Shown here: positions 1 to 8,981 of the stretch, piece after piece
Layout of the letters: each line of letters starts with the position of its first letter
Position numbering within the stretch: position 1 is the first letter of the stretch
Origin: Gammaproteobacteria bacterium
GTDB lineage: Bacteria; Pseudomonadota; Gammaproteobacteria; Pseudomonadales; Cellvibrionaceae
Length of the DNA: 64,000 nt
Assembly: GCA_004172865.1 (NCBI GenBank)
Contig: SEBV01000019.1
Location: forward strand, 1 to 64,000
Direction: 5' to 3'
Notes under the pieces: model-generated
What the model saw: only the letters and a program-made list of their open reading frames with translations
The model's database searches: none
What the model was told of the DNA's origin: nothing
Program-made: the position numbers and the translations under genes

Positions 1-142
1 AGACATAGTGACCTCTCTCTTCTTATTTATAGTGACCAGCCCAAATTGAGCCGGTTCATCCTCATATTGAGTCTAGTTGTAACATTCAATTATTGCTGAG
101 CTGTGCATCAGATTTATTCACGTCGCACTAGGTATTGCGCGA

Positions 143-1156
143 TTAAGTTGCACCTAAAATAGTGTTTAGCAGGATGCTCTCGTTCGCGTCTGCATCTATG
201 GTTTTATCGTCGATAACTTCAATGCGGCTATCCAGAATATCCTCGCGAGATTGCACCGGAATTTCATTCACACTCAGCACACCATTTTCGGCATTGAACA
301 TATAAAGGCCTTCATTGGTATGCATAACGGCCTTTACCCGCAAAAACGGCGCGCCGGACAGCCAGCCAAATAATTGATTAAAATCGAATTGAAGCTGCGG
401 TTGAAACAACCAGCCACAACTGTAAAAGCCATTCGCCGAATTTTCGCGACGAATAAAACGTTCATTTTCCGGCAAACTAACATTCGCGTTATAAAGTTCG
501 CGCTGCGGGCCTAAGCGATTTTTTTGGTGATGCTTGGGGTTCTTTACCTCATGTTCGGTACGCGGAAAATCCAGCCAGCTCGCCTCAAGCTGACCCTGTT
601 CAATCCAGAAACTCGCTTGTTTTGGAATTTCAAAACTACTCACTAACTCATCGAATGCGCGCCGCTCCTCTGGCCCGCATTCATCGGTTTTATTGGCGAC
701 CAACACATCCGCCACAGCGATCTGATCCTGAAAATTCGCATTTTCGGTATAACGGCTATCGCTCAATTTACGCGGATCAACCAACGTCAGAGTCGCCCGC
801 AAATCCAGCACAGTGTTGTAGTACTCACCCAACAAAGTATTAATAATTTCCTCGGGATGCCCCAACCCCGTTGGCTCAATAAGAATACGATCAGGCTTGG
901 TTTTGGCAATCATCATATTGAGCGCAATCTTCATCGGCAGCCCCGCCACACAACAAATACAGCCACCCGGCACCTCACGCACATGGGCGTTGACACTTTT
1001 GAGCATGGCACCATCGATGCCGATTTCCCCAAACTCGTTGACCAAGACCGACCAGATTTCATCTTGGGGTTTATGTTTCAACAAATGGGTAATAGCTGTG
1101 GTTTTACCGACGCCAAGAAAGCCAGTGATGATATTGGTAGGGATGAGGGATTTCAT
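143..1156 (-). CDS. COG0523 (CobW/YjiA) GTP-binding metal chaperone
   Basis: G3E-family P-loop GTPase of about 337 residues, a family thought to deliver metals (often Zn) to client enzymes. Near the N-terminus it has the Walker A motif GFLGVGKTT, followed by the hallmark GGCICC (CxCC) metal-binding motif. Further on are the switch/Walker B region (RILIEPTGLG) and NKTD, the guanine-specificity motif. The C-terminal half matches the CobW C-terminal domain (SCGWLFQPQLQFDF). I chose the internal start (MKSLIPTNIITG), because the longer frame adds a hydrophobic stretch before the conserved domain start. The gene stands alone, with the receptor gene facing away. COG0523 genes are often Zur-controlled, but I found no GTTATA-ATAAC palindrome upstream. 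The metal is therefore unassigned. Confidence 0.9.
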   Translation of the reverse strand: MKSLIPTNIITGFLGVGKTTAITHLLKHKPQDEIWSVLVNEFGEIGIDGAMLKSVNAHVREVPGGCICCVAGLPMKIALNMMIAKTKPDRILIEPTGLGHPEEIINTLLGEYYNTVLDLRATLTLVDPRKLSDSRYTENANFQDQIAVADVLVANKTDECGPEERRAFDELVSSFEIPKQASFWIEQGQLEASWLDFPRTEHEVKNPKHHQKNRLGPQRELYNANVSLPENERFIRRENSANGFYSCGWLFQPQLQFDFNQLFGWLSGAPFLRVKAVMHTNEGLYMFNAENGVLSVNEIPVQSREDILDSRIEVIDDKTIDADANESILLNTILGAT

Positions 1157-1703
1157 AAAAAGACCGAAGATTAAAGAAAGCAGCACTAATAGAGTTTACT
1201 GAAAATTGCAGAAGGGTACTGCCCCAAATTTTTAATAGATTAGGAAATTTTTAATCCCATGGGGGCTTGGTCGCGACGCGGCTGTCTTCGAGTGTCGCTA
1301 AAACCGTTAATTTTTGTAACCGACGTCACACTTTTTCATTAATACGTAGATTATTTCTTAATCATTAAATATTTTAGAATGGCGTGTAAAAAAATAGGCG
1401 TGTTTTTAAAATACCTATTAAAATCAATAATATAAAATCAATGTCGGCGTTTAAATTATAAAAGCCATCAGTGTGATTAGAGTAAATTCCTATTTTTCCT
1501 AAATATTTAAAAACTTATACGTCATTTTTCGGGTTGAAAATGTAATCGGTTTCATTTAAGTTAGCCTCCGCCCGCTCGTAGGTAATGCCGGAATCATAGT
1601 TATAAACCTGCTTTCAATCGACGAGACGCGCATGTTTCACCGCATTTTAGACTCGTAATCCGAGCCAAAAAACTCATAAGAAACAAAAAATCAGGAGCGC
1701 AAC
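1157..1703. other. divergent intergenic region upstream of the TonB receptor
   Basis: About 550 bases without a credible gene. It is AT-rich between roughly 1320 and 1520 and carries a LacI-type operator (listed separately) about 150 nt before the receptor start. A Shine-Dalgarno AGGAG lies just before the ATG at 1704. The long leader suggests that the receptor promoter is regulated here. No riboswitch-like fold was recognised. Confidence 0.6.
1541..1554. promoter_or_regulatory. LacI-family operator candidate
   Basis: The 14-mer TGTAATCGGTTTCA fits the LacI-family pattern TGNAANCGNTTNCA around a central CG; five of the seven base pairs are symmetric. It lies about 150 bp upstream of the receptor gene. 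LacI-type repressors commonly control carbohydrate-uptake receptors in this group. No LacI gene is in the window, so the regulator would be encoded elsewhere. Confidence 0.5.
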
Positions 1704-4513
1704 ATGATTCCAAAGAACTGTTTTCAGAAAAAATTACTATCGTCCTGCGTGGCAGCTATAGCACTTGCTACCCTTAACGGCGCCTATGCGCAAAGTGAGC
1801 CGGAAGAAATTGTGGTTACCGGTATACGTGCATCTTTGACGCGTGCCATTGATATCAAGCGTGATGCGTCATCCGTAGTCGATTCAATCAGCGCAGAAGA
1901 TATTGGCAAATTACCAGACACGACCATTGCCGACTCTTTGCAACGCGTTAGCGGCATCCAGATTCGCCGCTCTGCCGGTGAAGGCTCCACAGTAAACGTG
2001 CGTGGTTTGCCGCAAGTTTCTACCCAACTGAACGGCGAATCTTTTCTCAGCCCGGGTTCAATCACTAGCCAACAGCCAAACTTTTCGGATATTCCCGCCG
2101 AATTGTTATCCGGTGTGGACGTATTAAAATCCTCAGAAGCTAAAACGCTTTCCGGCGGTGTAGCAGGTACAATTAATTTAAAAACCCGTCGTCCACTCGA
2201 CTTGAAAGACGGCTGGACTTTTGCTGGCTCTGTCGAGGGTACTGACGGCTCATTCACCGACAAAACTGGCTCAAAATTGGCTGGCTTCGCCGGCTTTAAC
2301 GATGGCGACTTCGGTGCGATTTTCACTGTATCCCAATCAAAAGCTACGCTTGCCAACTACCGTTATGGCATGTTTAGCGATTGGTGGTTCCGCGGTTTGC
2401 ATGAAGATGGCTCTACCAACTGGCCAGGTTTTACGCCCGCTAAAGATTTAAATGGCGATGGCGACACCAAGGATGCCGTATTCAGTACAGTTGACTACGG
2501 CGTGACCAACAAGACCAGCGAGCGCGAGCGCACTGGTGCATCGGCCAGCTTCCAATTCAAGCCAAATGACAAACTTGAGCTTATCGCCGACGTGTTTTAC
2601 ACCAAACTTGATCAGTACGACCGCACCAACGGCGTAGTTGCTGACAACGCCTGGAGCGAATGGGATTGGATCAGCCCAGTTCAACAAACCAACCGTGGTG
2701 TAGCAGTTGGCGGTACCGCCAATATGGACTTCATCACCAGCAGCAATGTAGATCTTTATGCTCCGCGCGTAACCGCTAAAGCAGAAAGCCAGGTTGAGAA
2801 AGAAGATTCAACTCAGTCACCAATGGCGTACAAAGCTGGGTTAACCCAGGTGGCGAATATGACCCGGCAAATCCGAAAGGTCGTATTTTGGTACATGCGG
2901 ATATGTCTGGAGACCATCCAAGCTTCGCTTACCCAACGGGTTTCGGGGATAACATCAGCAAATACTCGCTGGTATCAACTTTCTCTGAACACAACTTCGA
3001 TAACGATGCATCTCTCGATGTATTCCGCGCTGATGGTGTGCTGACCCTTGAAGACAATAATTCGTTGGAATTTGGTTACCGTTACGGTACTCGTGACATT
3101 TCCACCAGAGACTATGACCTAGCCGCACCCTTTACTCGCAATGATAAAGATGGAAATCCTGTTACTGCCTACGCGAAATGGAAAGACACTAGCGGTTTAA
3201 TCAGTGGCCAGGCAGGTGATGACACTATTGGAAGACAATTGTCTTTCACTGAACTGCAAAAAATGGGCTACATCCATTCAGTAAGTGATTTCGGTCCTGC
3301 AAGCGACGGCAATTCCTATTTCTTCATTGATCCAGAAGTTATGGATGATCCAATGAAGTTCCAAAACTCGCTTTATCCCGGCAACATCAAGGTCACTAAC
3401 TGGAATCGCTCTTATAAGCTGAAAGAGGAAACTCACACCGCTTATATTCAGGCAAATCTCTCCGGCGAATTCGGCGTTCCTTACAAAGCTAACTTTGGTA
3501 TTCAAGCGATCCAAACCTTGTTGGACATTACCAACTACGGTGGAGCACCAACATCCACAGTTGAGGTCGATGGCAAAGTCGTTAGCGGAATTATGGGAAC
3601 CCCTGGTCCGAAAATCAGCACCATCGAAACCCGTCGCGATGACCTGGATTTCTTGCCGCGCTTCAACATATCTTTCGATATTGCTGAAGATCAAAAGCTG
3701 CGTTTCTCCTACACCAAAACGCTCACTCAATTGGACGGTAATGACCTTGGTTTAGGCACGAGTTACACGACCAACTACAACCCATCGCTCAATACGTTTG
3801 TGGTGGTTAGCGCAACGTCAGACGGCAATCCGAATATGAAGCCCTGGCGCTCCGACAACTACGATCTTAGTTATGAATGGTATTTCAATGATGTTGGTTT
3901 GCTGAGTTTTGGTATTTATCGTCTGGACATTAAATCGTTCATAGGCACAGCTACTACCAAACTTTTCGGTGTGCCTGACCTCGACGGCGTAGTGCGCAAC
4001 ACTAACGGTATCGACTTCACGCAAAAAGCTAACGTTGATGGTGGTGTCTTGCAAGGTTTCGAAATCGGCTACCAACAAGCTTACGATTTCTTACCAGGCT
4101 TCCTGAGCGGTTTAGGTTCGTCCATCAACTACACCTACTCGGATAGCCAAGGTGGCGATAAAGACTTCTACGGCGAAACCATGCCGATGGGCGATAACTC
4201 CAAAAACTCGCTAAACGCGATTTTGTGGTATCAAAAAGATGGCTGGCAGGCGCGTATTGCCTACAACTATCGCAGTGAACGTTATATCGGTCGCTCATGG
4301 AATGATGGTTCACCTGCAGCATGGTGGGCATCACCAACGTCTTATGTGGATGCGTCAATTAGCTACGACATAAACGATAACTTTACTGTTTATTTACAAG
4401 GCACAAACATTACCGAAGAGTACGAAAATACGTACATGCAATGGAAAGACGTCATGGTCAACCAAAACGTGTATGAAGCTCGTTACACACTCGGTCTGCG
4501 CGCCAAATTTTAA
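1704..4513 (+). pseudogene. TonB-dependent receptor (TIGR01782 type), frame broken
   Basis: Outer-membrane TonB-dependent receptor of the class that imports plant-polysaccharide fragments. The first part has a signal peptide (to about residue 29), a TonB-box-like EEIVVTGIRASL, and a plug domain with ADSLQRVSGIQIRR and VNVRGLPQ. After about residue 364 the reading frame is lost. The rest of the barrel, ending in the classical RYTLGLRAKF, continues in the +2 frame from about 2795 (RFNSVTNGVQSWVNPGG...) to 4513. The two parts together give about 936 residues, near family length. The break lies around 2790-2806. It is a real frameshift, an out-of-frame deletion between strands, or a sequencing error. 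Both halves look otherwise intact and under normal codon use, so decay would be recent. A terminator follows directly. Confidence 0.85.
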
Positions 4514-4569
4514 CAAACAGTACGGGTTCAGCACTAATGCTGAACCCAACAATTGTCTATCTCCTTATT

Positions 4570-4591
4570 ACCCCGCTTTGCGGGGTTTTTT
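4570..4591 (+). terminator. rho-independent terminator after the TonB receptor
   Basis: ACCCCGC-tt-GCGGGGT stem followed by TTTTTT, 57 nt after the receptor stop codon. Confidence 0.85.
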
Positions 4592-4596
4592 ATGGT

Positions 4597-4624
4597 AAAA
4601 AAAGCGCAGTGAATACTGCGCTTC
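4597..4624 (-). terminator. terminator of the halogenase-like gene
   Basis: On the minus strand GCGCAGT and ACTGCGC arms are followed by TTTTTTT, 26 nt past the stop of the halogenase-like gene. The two convergent genes therefore have separate terminators, back to back. Confidence 0.85.
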
Positions 4625-4649
4625 CAAATAAAAATCGATCAACAACTAG

Positions 4650-6155
4650 CTATTTGAAATTTTGCTCCAAATAATTTTTATGGTCATCAAAATTTAAAGA
4701 ACAACGTTTTAAAAAATCATCCAGATTATCAAACGAAAAAATTGATTCACCTGGACTGGCAGCTCGCAAGCGTTTCTCGCTGGGGAAAATTCCCATACCC
4801 GCAAAAATACATATCCAGGATGGCGCCGTGTAATAGTTTTCAATTCGCAGGCGTTTAACTTCAGCTTGAATATCAAGACCATTCATCCACGCTGAATACA
4901 AAATTTTCATGGTCTCGGAAACATCGGCTTGATCTTTAGTATTAGCTCGCCAGTATTCCGTATCCGAACGCGAGCTGGTTTTATAATGAGTAACAATATA
5001 ATCGCGCACACCTTCGAAATGGTCATAGATTCGTTTGTTAAACTTATCGCGATATTCCGCAGTAAATTTTCCCGCCTCAAACATTTCAACAAAAATAGCT
5101 GCCGTCTGTTGCACTAAAAACAACGCTGTAGCTTCCAAAGGTTCAATAAAACCTTGCGACAAACCCACTGCAAGACAATTGTGATTCCAATGTTTTTCAA
5201 CCTGCCCTATTTTCATTTTTAAATGACACACCGGAACATCAGCATCCAGCAAACCTAATCGCTCGCGCAACTCAAACTCGGCATCATCTGCACTGCAAAA
5301 ATCCGAGCTATAAACATAACCGTTACCAACGCGATTCGTTAACGGAATTTTCCACGCCCAACCATGTTTTAATGCCGTAGAAACTGTTTGCGATGGAATA
5401 AGATCACCAATAGCAGTAGGCATAGCGACAGCGGCATTATTAAATAGATTATTACTAAAACTCTTGAAAGGAGTTTTTAAGGCTTGCTGCGACAAGAGAC
5501 TTCTAAAGCCAGTGCAGTCAACAAAAAAATCTGCGCCTATGGAATCGCCATCATCAAGTTTTATGGATTCAATATCACCTGACTCGTTCAAAATAACATC
5601 TTGAAGATGCCCAACACGATACTCAATCCCCATCGCAATTGCTTTTTTCTTTAGGAATTGCCCTAACAACACCGCATCAAAATGGTATCCATATAAAACA
5701 TCGAACGGAAAATTATAGTGCGCTATTGGCGAGAGATTTTTTTCGGCGATTTGTGCGGATAAAAAAAAGCGATTGGGGTGAGCATATACATTTACCCCAC
5801 TAACACGCATACGCGCATTGTGGATAAAAAATTTAAGTGTATGCATATCCATCGTTGAGGCGAATGGATGGAAGTAACTTTCACAACCAGGTTTAGTAGA
5901 CCAATTATCAAAACTAATACCGCATTTATAAGTGGCATTGCATTCGGGCATCCACTCTTCTTCTTTAATATCCAGCTTATCAAAAAATTGTTTTAACGCT
6001 GGCGTAGAACCTTCGCCAACGCCGATAATTCCTACATCAGGCGATTCCAGCAAACTAATCTCAAATCCTAATTTGATCCAGCTGCGGGCCATAATTAATG
6101 CGGTCATCCAACCAGCAGTGCCTCCGCCTACAATCAATACCTGTTTAGCATTCAT
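4650..6155 (-). CDS. tryptophan-halogenase-like flavoprotein
   Basis: Flavin-dependent halogenase family, about 501 residues. The N-terminal FAD fingerprint is VGGGTAGW. The halogenase motif WxWxIP is present as HGWAWKIPL, and the conserved lysine region reads ATYKCGISF. The start was set at MNAKQVLIVGGG, because the longer frame only adds residues before the Rossmann strand. Homologues are repeatedly found beside TonB receptors in carbohydrate-uptake loci of Cellvibrio, Xanthomonas and Caulobacter relatives. There their substrate is unknown, and tryptophan halogenation is not demonstrated. Here it lies convergent to such a receptor and downstream of a GH9 gene, which favours a role in the same locus. 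I am sure of the family, not of the reaction. Confidence 0.85.
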   Translation of the reverse strand: MNAKQVLIVGGGTAGWMTALIMARSWIKLGFEISLLESPDVGIIGVGEGSTPALKQFFDKLDIKEEEWMPECNATYKCGISFDNWSTKPGCESYFHPFASTMDMHTLKFFIHNARMRVSGVNVYAHPNRFFLSAQIAEKNLSPIAHYNFPFDVLYGYHFDAVLLGQFLKKKAIAMGIEYRVGHLQDVILNESGDIESIKLDDGDSIGADFFVDCTGFRSLLSQQALKTPFKSFSNNLFNNAAVAMPTAIGDLIPSQTVSTALKHGWAWKIPLTNRVGNGYVYSSDFCSADDAEFELRERLGLLDADVPVCHLKMKIGQVEKHWNHNCLAVGLSQGFIEPLEATALFLVQQTAAIFVEMFEAGKFTAEYRDKFNKRIYDHFEGVRDYIVTHYKTSSRSDTEYWRANTKDQADVSETMKILYSAWMNGLDIQAEVKRLRIENYYTAPSWICIFAGMGIFPSEKRLRAASPGESIFSFDNLDDFLKRCSLNFDDHKNYLEQNFK

Positions 6156-6277
6156 TAGTTTTTTATCCTGAAGTTTATTATAGCTATTCCTAATTTTCTC
6201 ACTTAGCAGATAAAACAACAATTTATATTTCGGAAACCACGTAAAAAGTTACAACACAAATTAATAAATACGCGGAA

Positions 6278-6308
6278 CAAAAAAAGGAGCCAAGTGGCTC
6301 CTTTTTTT
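6278..6308 (-). terminator. bidirectional terminator between GH9 and halogenase-like genes
   Basis: AGGAGCCA-ag-TGGCTCCT stem with an A-run before and a T-run after it, so it can work on either strand. It lies 24 nt past the GH9 stop codon and implies that the halogenase-like gene has its own promoter. Confidence 0.85.
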
Positions 6309-6331
6309 ACATACTTTATTGGCAATACAAT

Positions 6332-8839
6332 CTAATGCTTTTTGTTTTCAGCATTCACCGCTAACACCAAAAACATATAATTGGTTTCGCCCCCGCCCAT
6401 TACATATTCTGTTTGCTGCCAAAAAAATGGCCAGATTTTTAGCTCGGGTAAATCGGGGCGAATCAGCGCTGTTCCTGAAATAACACCGCCGGGAATATAA
6501 GACCAATCCGCGCGATTATTCCCGTAAGCGACGGTTGCCGAATTCGCGCCTACACCCGATGCAAATGATTGCGTGTTAGAGCCGGGGTGGACACCCAATA
6601 CAAAATTCAATGCGCTGAAATAAGCATCGGTCGTGGTGTATTGTGGCCAGCTTTTGTGGAAGAAATATTGTTTAACACCGAACTCCTGAATATCCCAACC
6701 CGCGCCCCAAATATTGGGTTTGTAGGGTACACCGTAAGGAGATTCTTTTGCAGCGCGTTCACGAACTAATAACTGGTGTTTCTCAACAGCAGTGTTAATC
6801 GCATCCACAAAAACTTTATCATCAATACTGGCAATAACACGCCCTAATGGCCAACCTGCTTCGCCAATTTTTTCAATGATTTGATCTTTTAATGGTAATA
6901 AATCGGCAAGATATTTTTTATCTTGCGTTGATAAAAATAATTCGGCGGCAGCAAAAGTTTTGTCATCAATCTTGGTCGCGCGCGCAAAAGATTTTTGATA
7001 AATATCTTTCGCTGCCGCCAAGGCGTCTTGCGACATTTGCGGGTTATAGGTTTTTAAGGCTCGCGCTGCTGATGCCAAACCTGCAACCACATAAATTTCA
7101 CGGTTGGGATTATCTTCGGTGAACACCCAACGGTCATCGTTGTTGCCAGACTTGTCATTCTTCATCTCACCTTTTGCCAATTTAGCATTGTAGGGAAGAT
7201 TGTCAGTCTGCAATGAACCATCGCCGAGCATTACGTATTGGCGCAAATCCGTATCAATAATTCCGCGATACAAACGCCCCATAGCTTTGTAGCCACCAAG
7301 CACACTTAACAGGCCGTGTTCAATTTGTTGCAGCGCGTCATTTTTGCCATCGGGTTGATGAATTTCTACGACTTTAGTTTTTTGATCAATGCTGGTTGCG
7401 TCATAATTTAAACCAAACTCCTCCACCATTTCTGACAACAGCCATACTGTTCCCATTTGCGATTCAACCCGTAAATCGTAATCGCCTGCGTCGTGCCAAC
7501 CGCCAGCATTTAATCCGGGAACACGATCACCGGATTTATATTTTGTGAGCGTGGACGGGCCAGAAATATAGCCGTCGTAATGGTTGTAATTAATCGGCGC
7601 CATAAGTGCATCGTCGAGGTGATCTATCCCGTGCCACACGCGGTATTTTTCATTCACGCGCATATGACACATTTGCATTGGCAAAAAATATTCGAGCGTT
7701 GGTTGCCATACGTGACGATCAAAAACATCGTCATTAATTTTAAAAGATGATGTAACTTTATCGCGATAACTGATCACGTAACTACCGGGAGTTTGCACAT
7801 CCGAAAAATCATAGGTGAGATAGTGGTAGCGTAAAAAATTTCCCCACTCTTGCGGCCTGGCTTTACGGATTAATTGTTTACCTGTTTCAGTTAATTTAAA
7901 AAGACTAACGTCATCTATTTTTAAATCCTGTGCATCTTGTTCAATCACCAATTTTTTCGGTTGTTTGGTTGCGTAACCCATCTGTGAAACTTGCAACACA
8001 GGTTCGTACTTCCAACCTTTAATAACATTGGGAGTCACAATCCATTCAATTGCATTTTTGGTGGCGTTGGCAGGAATACTCGAGCGCACTATGTACCAGC
8101 CATTATTGTGATTGGCGCGGCCATCCCACAATTCTAATTTGCTTGCATCACTGCCCTTGGTGATATTTTCAATCACAATGCGCTGTTTATCTTCATCGGG
8201 CGCAACCACTAATTTATTGCCGACCGCGAGCGGACTCGCTATAAATTCACCGTCAATTTTTTCAATTGGGCCATTTGCTTGCTGTGTAAAAATGCCAGAC
8301 TGTTGATCCATTAAAAATGCTTTACCAAATAATTCACCGGGAAATAATTCCAAATTAAAACCAATTTTTCCAATCCACTCGGCGGGCAATGGCTGCTCTA
8401 AATCTACGCTGATTTTAAATTGATTCGTTTGTAATGCAGTTACGCTTACGTGGTAAGAAAATTTTAAATCCGGATAATTAATAGGATTAAAACCTTTCTT
8501 ATCTTTACTCGGATCTGGATAAGACAAGGTTTGCGTAATTCGCTTATGTTCTTTATCAACAGCTTGCGAACCACCTACAGGCACCGGCGACCATTGCCCC
8601 GGTGAAATCTCCAAACGCAAATCACCGTTAGCTGCTACACGGCTGCCTTGCTGGATAATGGTTACACCGGTTTGATGCCCATCGGGATAAATATCGCTGA
8701 ATACAGTGACGTTTAAACCTTGCATAGAGAAATAATTTTTATCGTTAATAACGAGTGATTCATCGATCGCTGGCGTTGTATTTTTTGCTTGCGCGCAAGC
8801 GGCTGCCATAACAACGAGCGTTAATATTATTTTTTTCAT
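6332..8839 (-). CDS. secreted glycoside hydrolase family 9 enzyme
   Basis: About 835 residues, starting at MKKIILTLVVMAAACAQA, a clear signal peptide; the longer frame would bury this. A long N-terminal beta-rich part (about residues 20-270) has no domain I recognise. An Ig-like cellulase N-terminal domain follows (about 277-365, YEPVLQVSQMGY). The GH9 (alpha/alpha)6 domain then runs to the end. The catalytic-base motif GGWHDAGDYD is at 446-455. The C-terminal end has HPGSNTQSF and VMGGGETNYMF, where the Glu near 818 is the likely acid. The GGGE version differs from the NEVAIDWNA-like end of classical endoglucanases, so a cellodextrinase, glucosaminidase or other beta-glycan specificity is possible. 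It forms a locus with the receptor and halogenase-like protein. Confidence 0.88.
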   Translation of the reverse strand: MKKIILTLVVMAAACAQAKNTTPAIDESLVINDKNYFSMQGLNVTVFSDIYPDGHQTGVTIIQQGSRVAANGDLRLEISPGQWSPVPVGGSQAVDKEHKRITQTLSYPDPSKDKKGFNPINYPDLKFSYHVSVTALQTNQFKISVDLEQPLPAEWIGKIGFNLELFPGELFGKAFLMDQQSGIFTQQANGPIEKIDGEFIASPLAVGNKLVVAPDEDKQRIVIENITKGSDASKLELWDGRANHNNGWYIVRSSIPANATKNAIEWIVTPNVIKGWKYEPVLQVSQMGYATKQPKKLVIEQDAQDLKIDDVSLFKLTETGKQLIRKARPQEWGNFLRYHYLTYDFSDVQTPGSYVISYRDKVTSSFKINDDVFDRHVWQPTLEYFLPMQMCHMRVNEKYRVWHGIDHLDDALMAPINYNHYDGYISGPSTLTKYKSGDRVPGLNAGGWHDAGDYDLRVESQMGTVWLLSEMVEEFGLNYDATSIDQKTKVVEIHQPDGKNDALQQIEHGLLSVLGGYKAMGRLYRGIIDTDLRQYVMLGDGSLQTDNLPYNAKLAKGEMKNDKSGNNDDRWVFTEDNPNREIYVVAGLASAARALKTYNPQMSQDALAAAKDIYQKSFARATKIDDKTFAAAELFLSTQDKKYLADLLPLKDQIIEKIGEAGWPLGRVIASIDDKVFVDAINTAVEKHQLLVRERAAKESPYGVPYKPNIWGAGWDIQEFGVKQYFFHKSWPQYTTTDAYFSALNFVLGVHPGSNTQSFASGVGANSATVAYGNNRADWSYIPGGVISGTALIRPDLPELKIWPFFWQQTEYVMGGGETNYMFLVLAVNAENKKH

Positions 8840-8902
8840 AGTGGATTCGCTGGTTTTCTTGAGAAAAAATGAAGTGTTTATTATTGAGATAACGCGGATA
8901 GC

Positions 8903-8932
8903 ATAATCGCCGGGTGTTTTGCCCGGCAATTA
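8903..8932 (-). terminator. hairpin between dgcP and GH9 genes
   Basis: GCCGGG (8909-8914) and CCCGGC (8922-8927) form a 6-bp stem with a 7-nt loop, 55 nt past the stop of the diguanylate cyclase gene. The minus-strand side lacks a T-run, so termination is uncertain. Confidence 0.35.
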
Positions 8933-8981
8933 GTTTTGTTGATATTAGTTAATTAGTGTTAACTAAAACATGCTCAGGCTA

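Noticed and set aside
1157-1260. Zur box upstream of the COG0523 GTPase
   Set aside because: COG0523 genes are often Zur-controlled, but no GTTATA-N-ATAAC palindrome could be found in the 100 bases upstream.
4650-6155. Assignment as a tryptophan 7-halogenase (prnA/rebH)
   Set aside because: Motifs show the family, but no tryptophan-derived metabolite cluster is present and TonB-linked homologues have unknown substrates.
8903-8932. Strong terminator after dgcP
   Set aside because: The GCCGGG/CCCGGC stem is clear, but no T-run follows on the minus strand, so it was kept only with low confidence.
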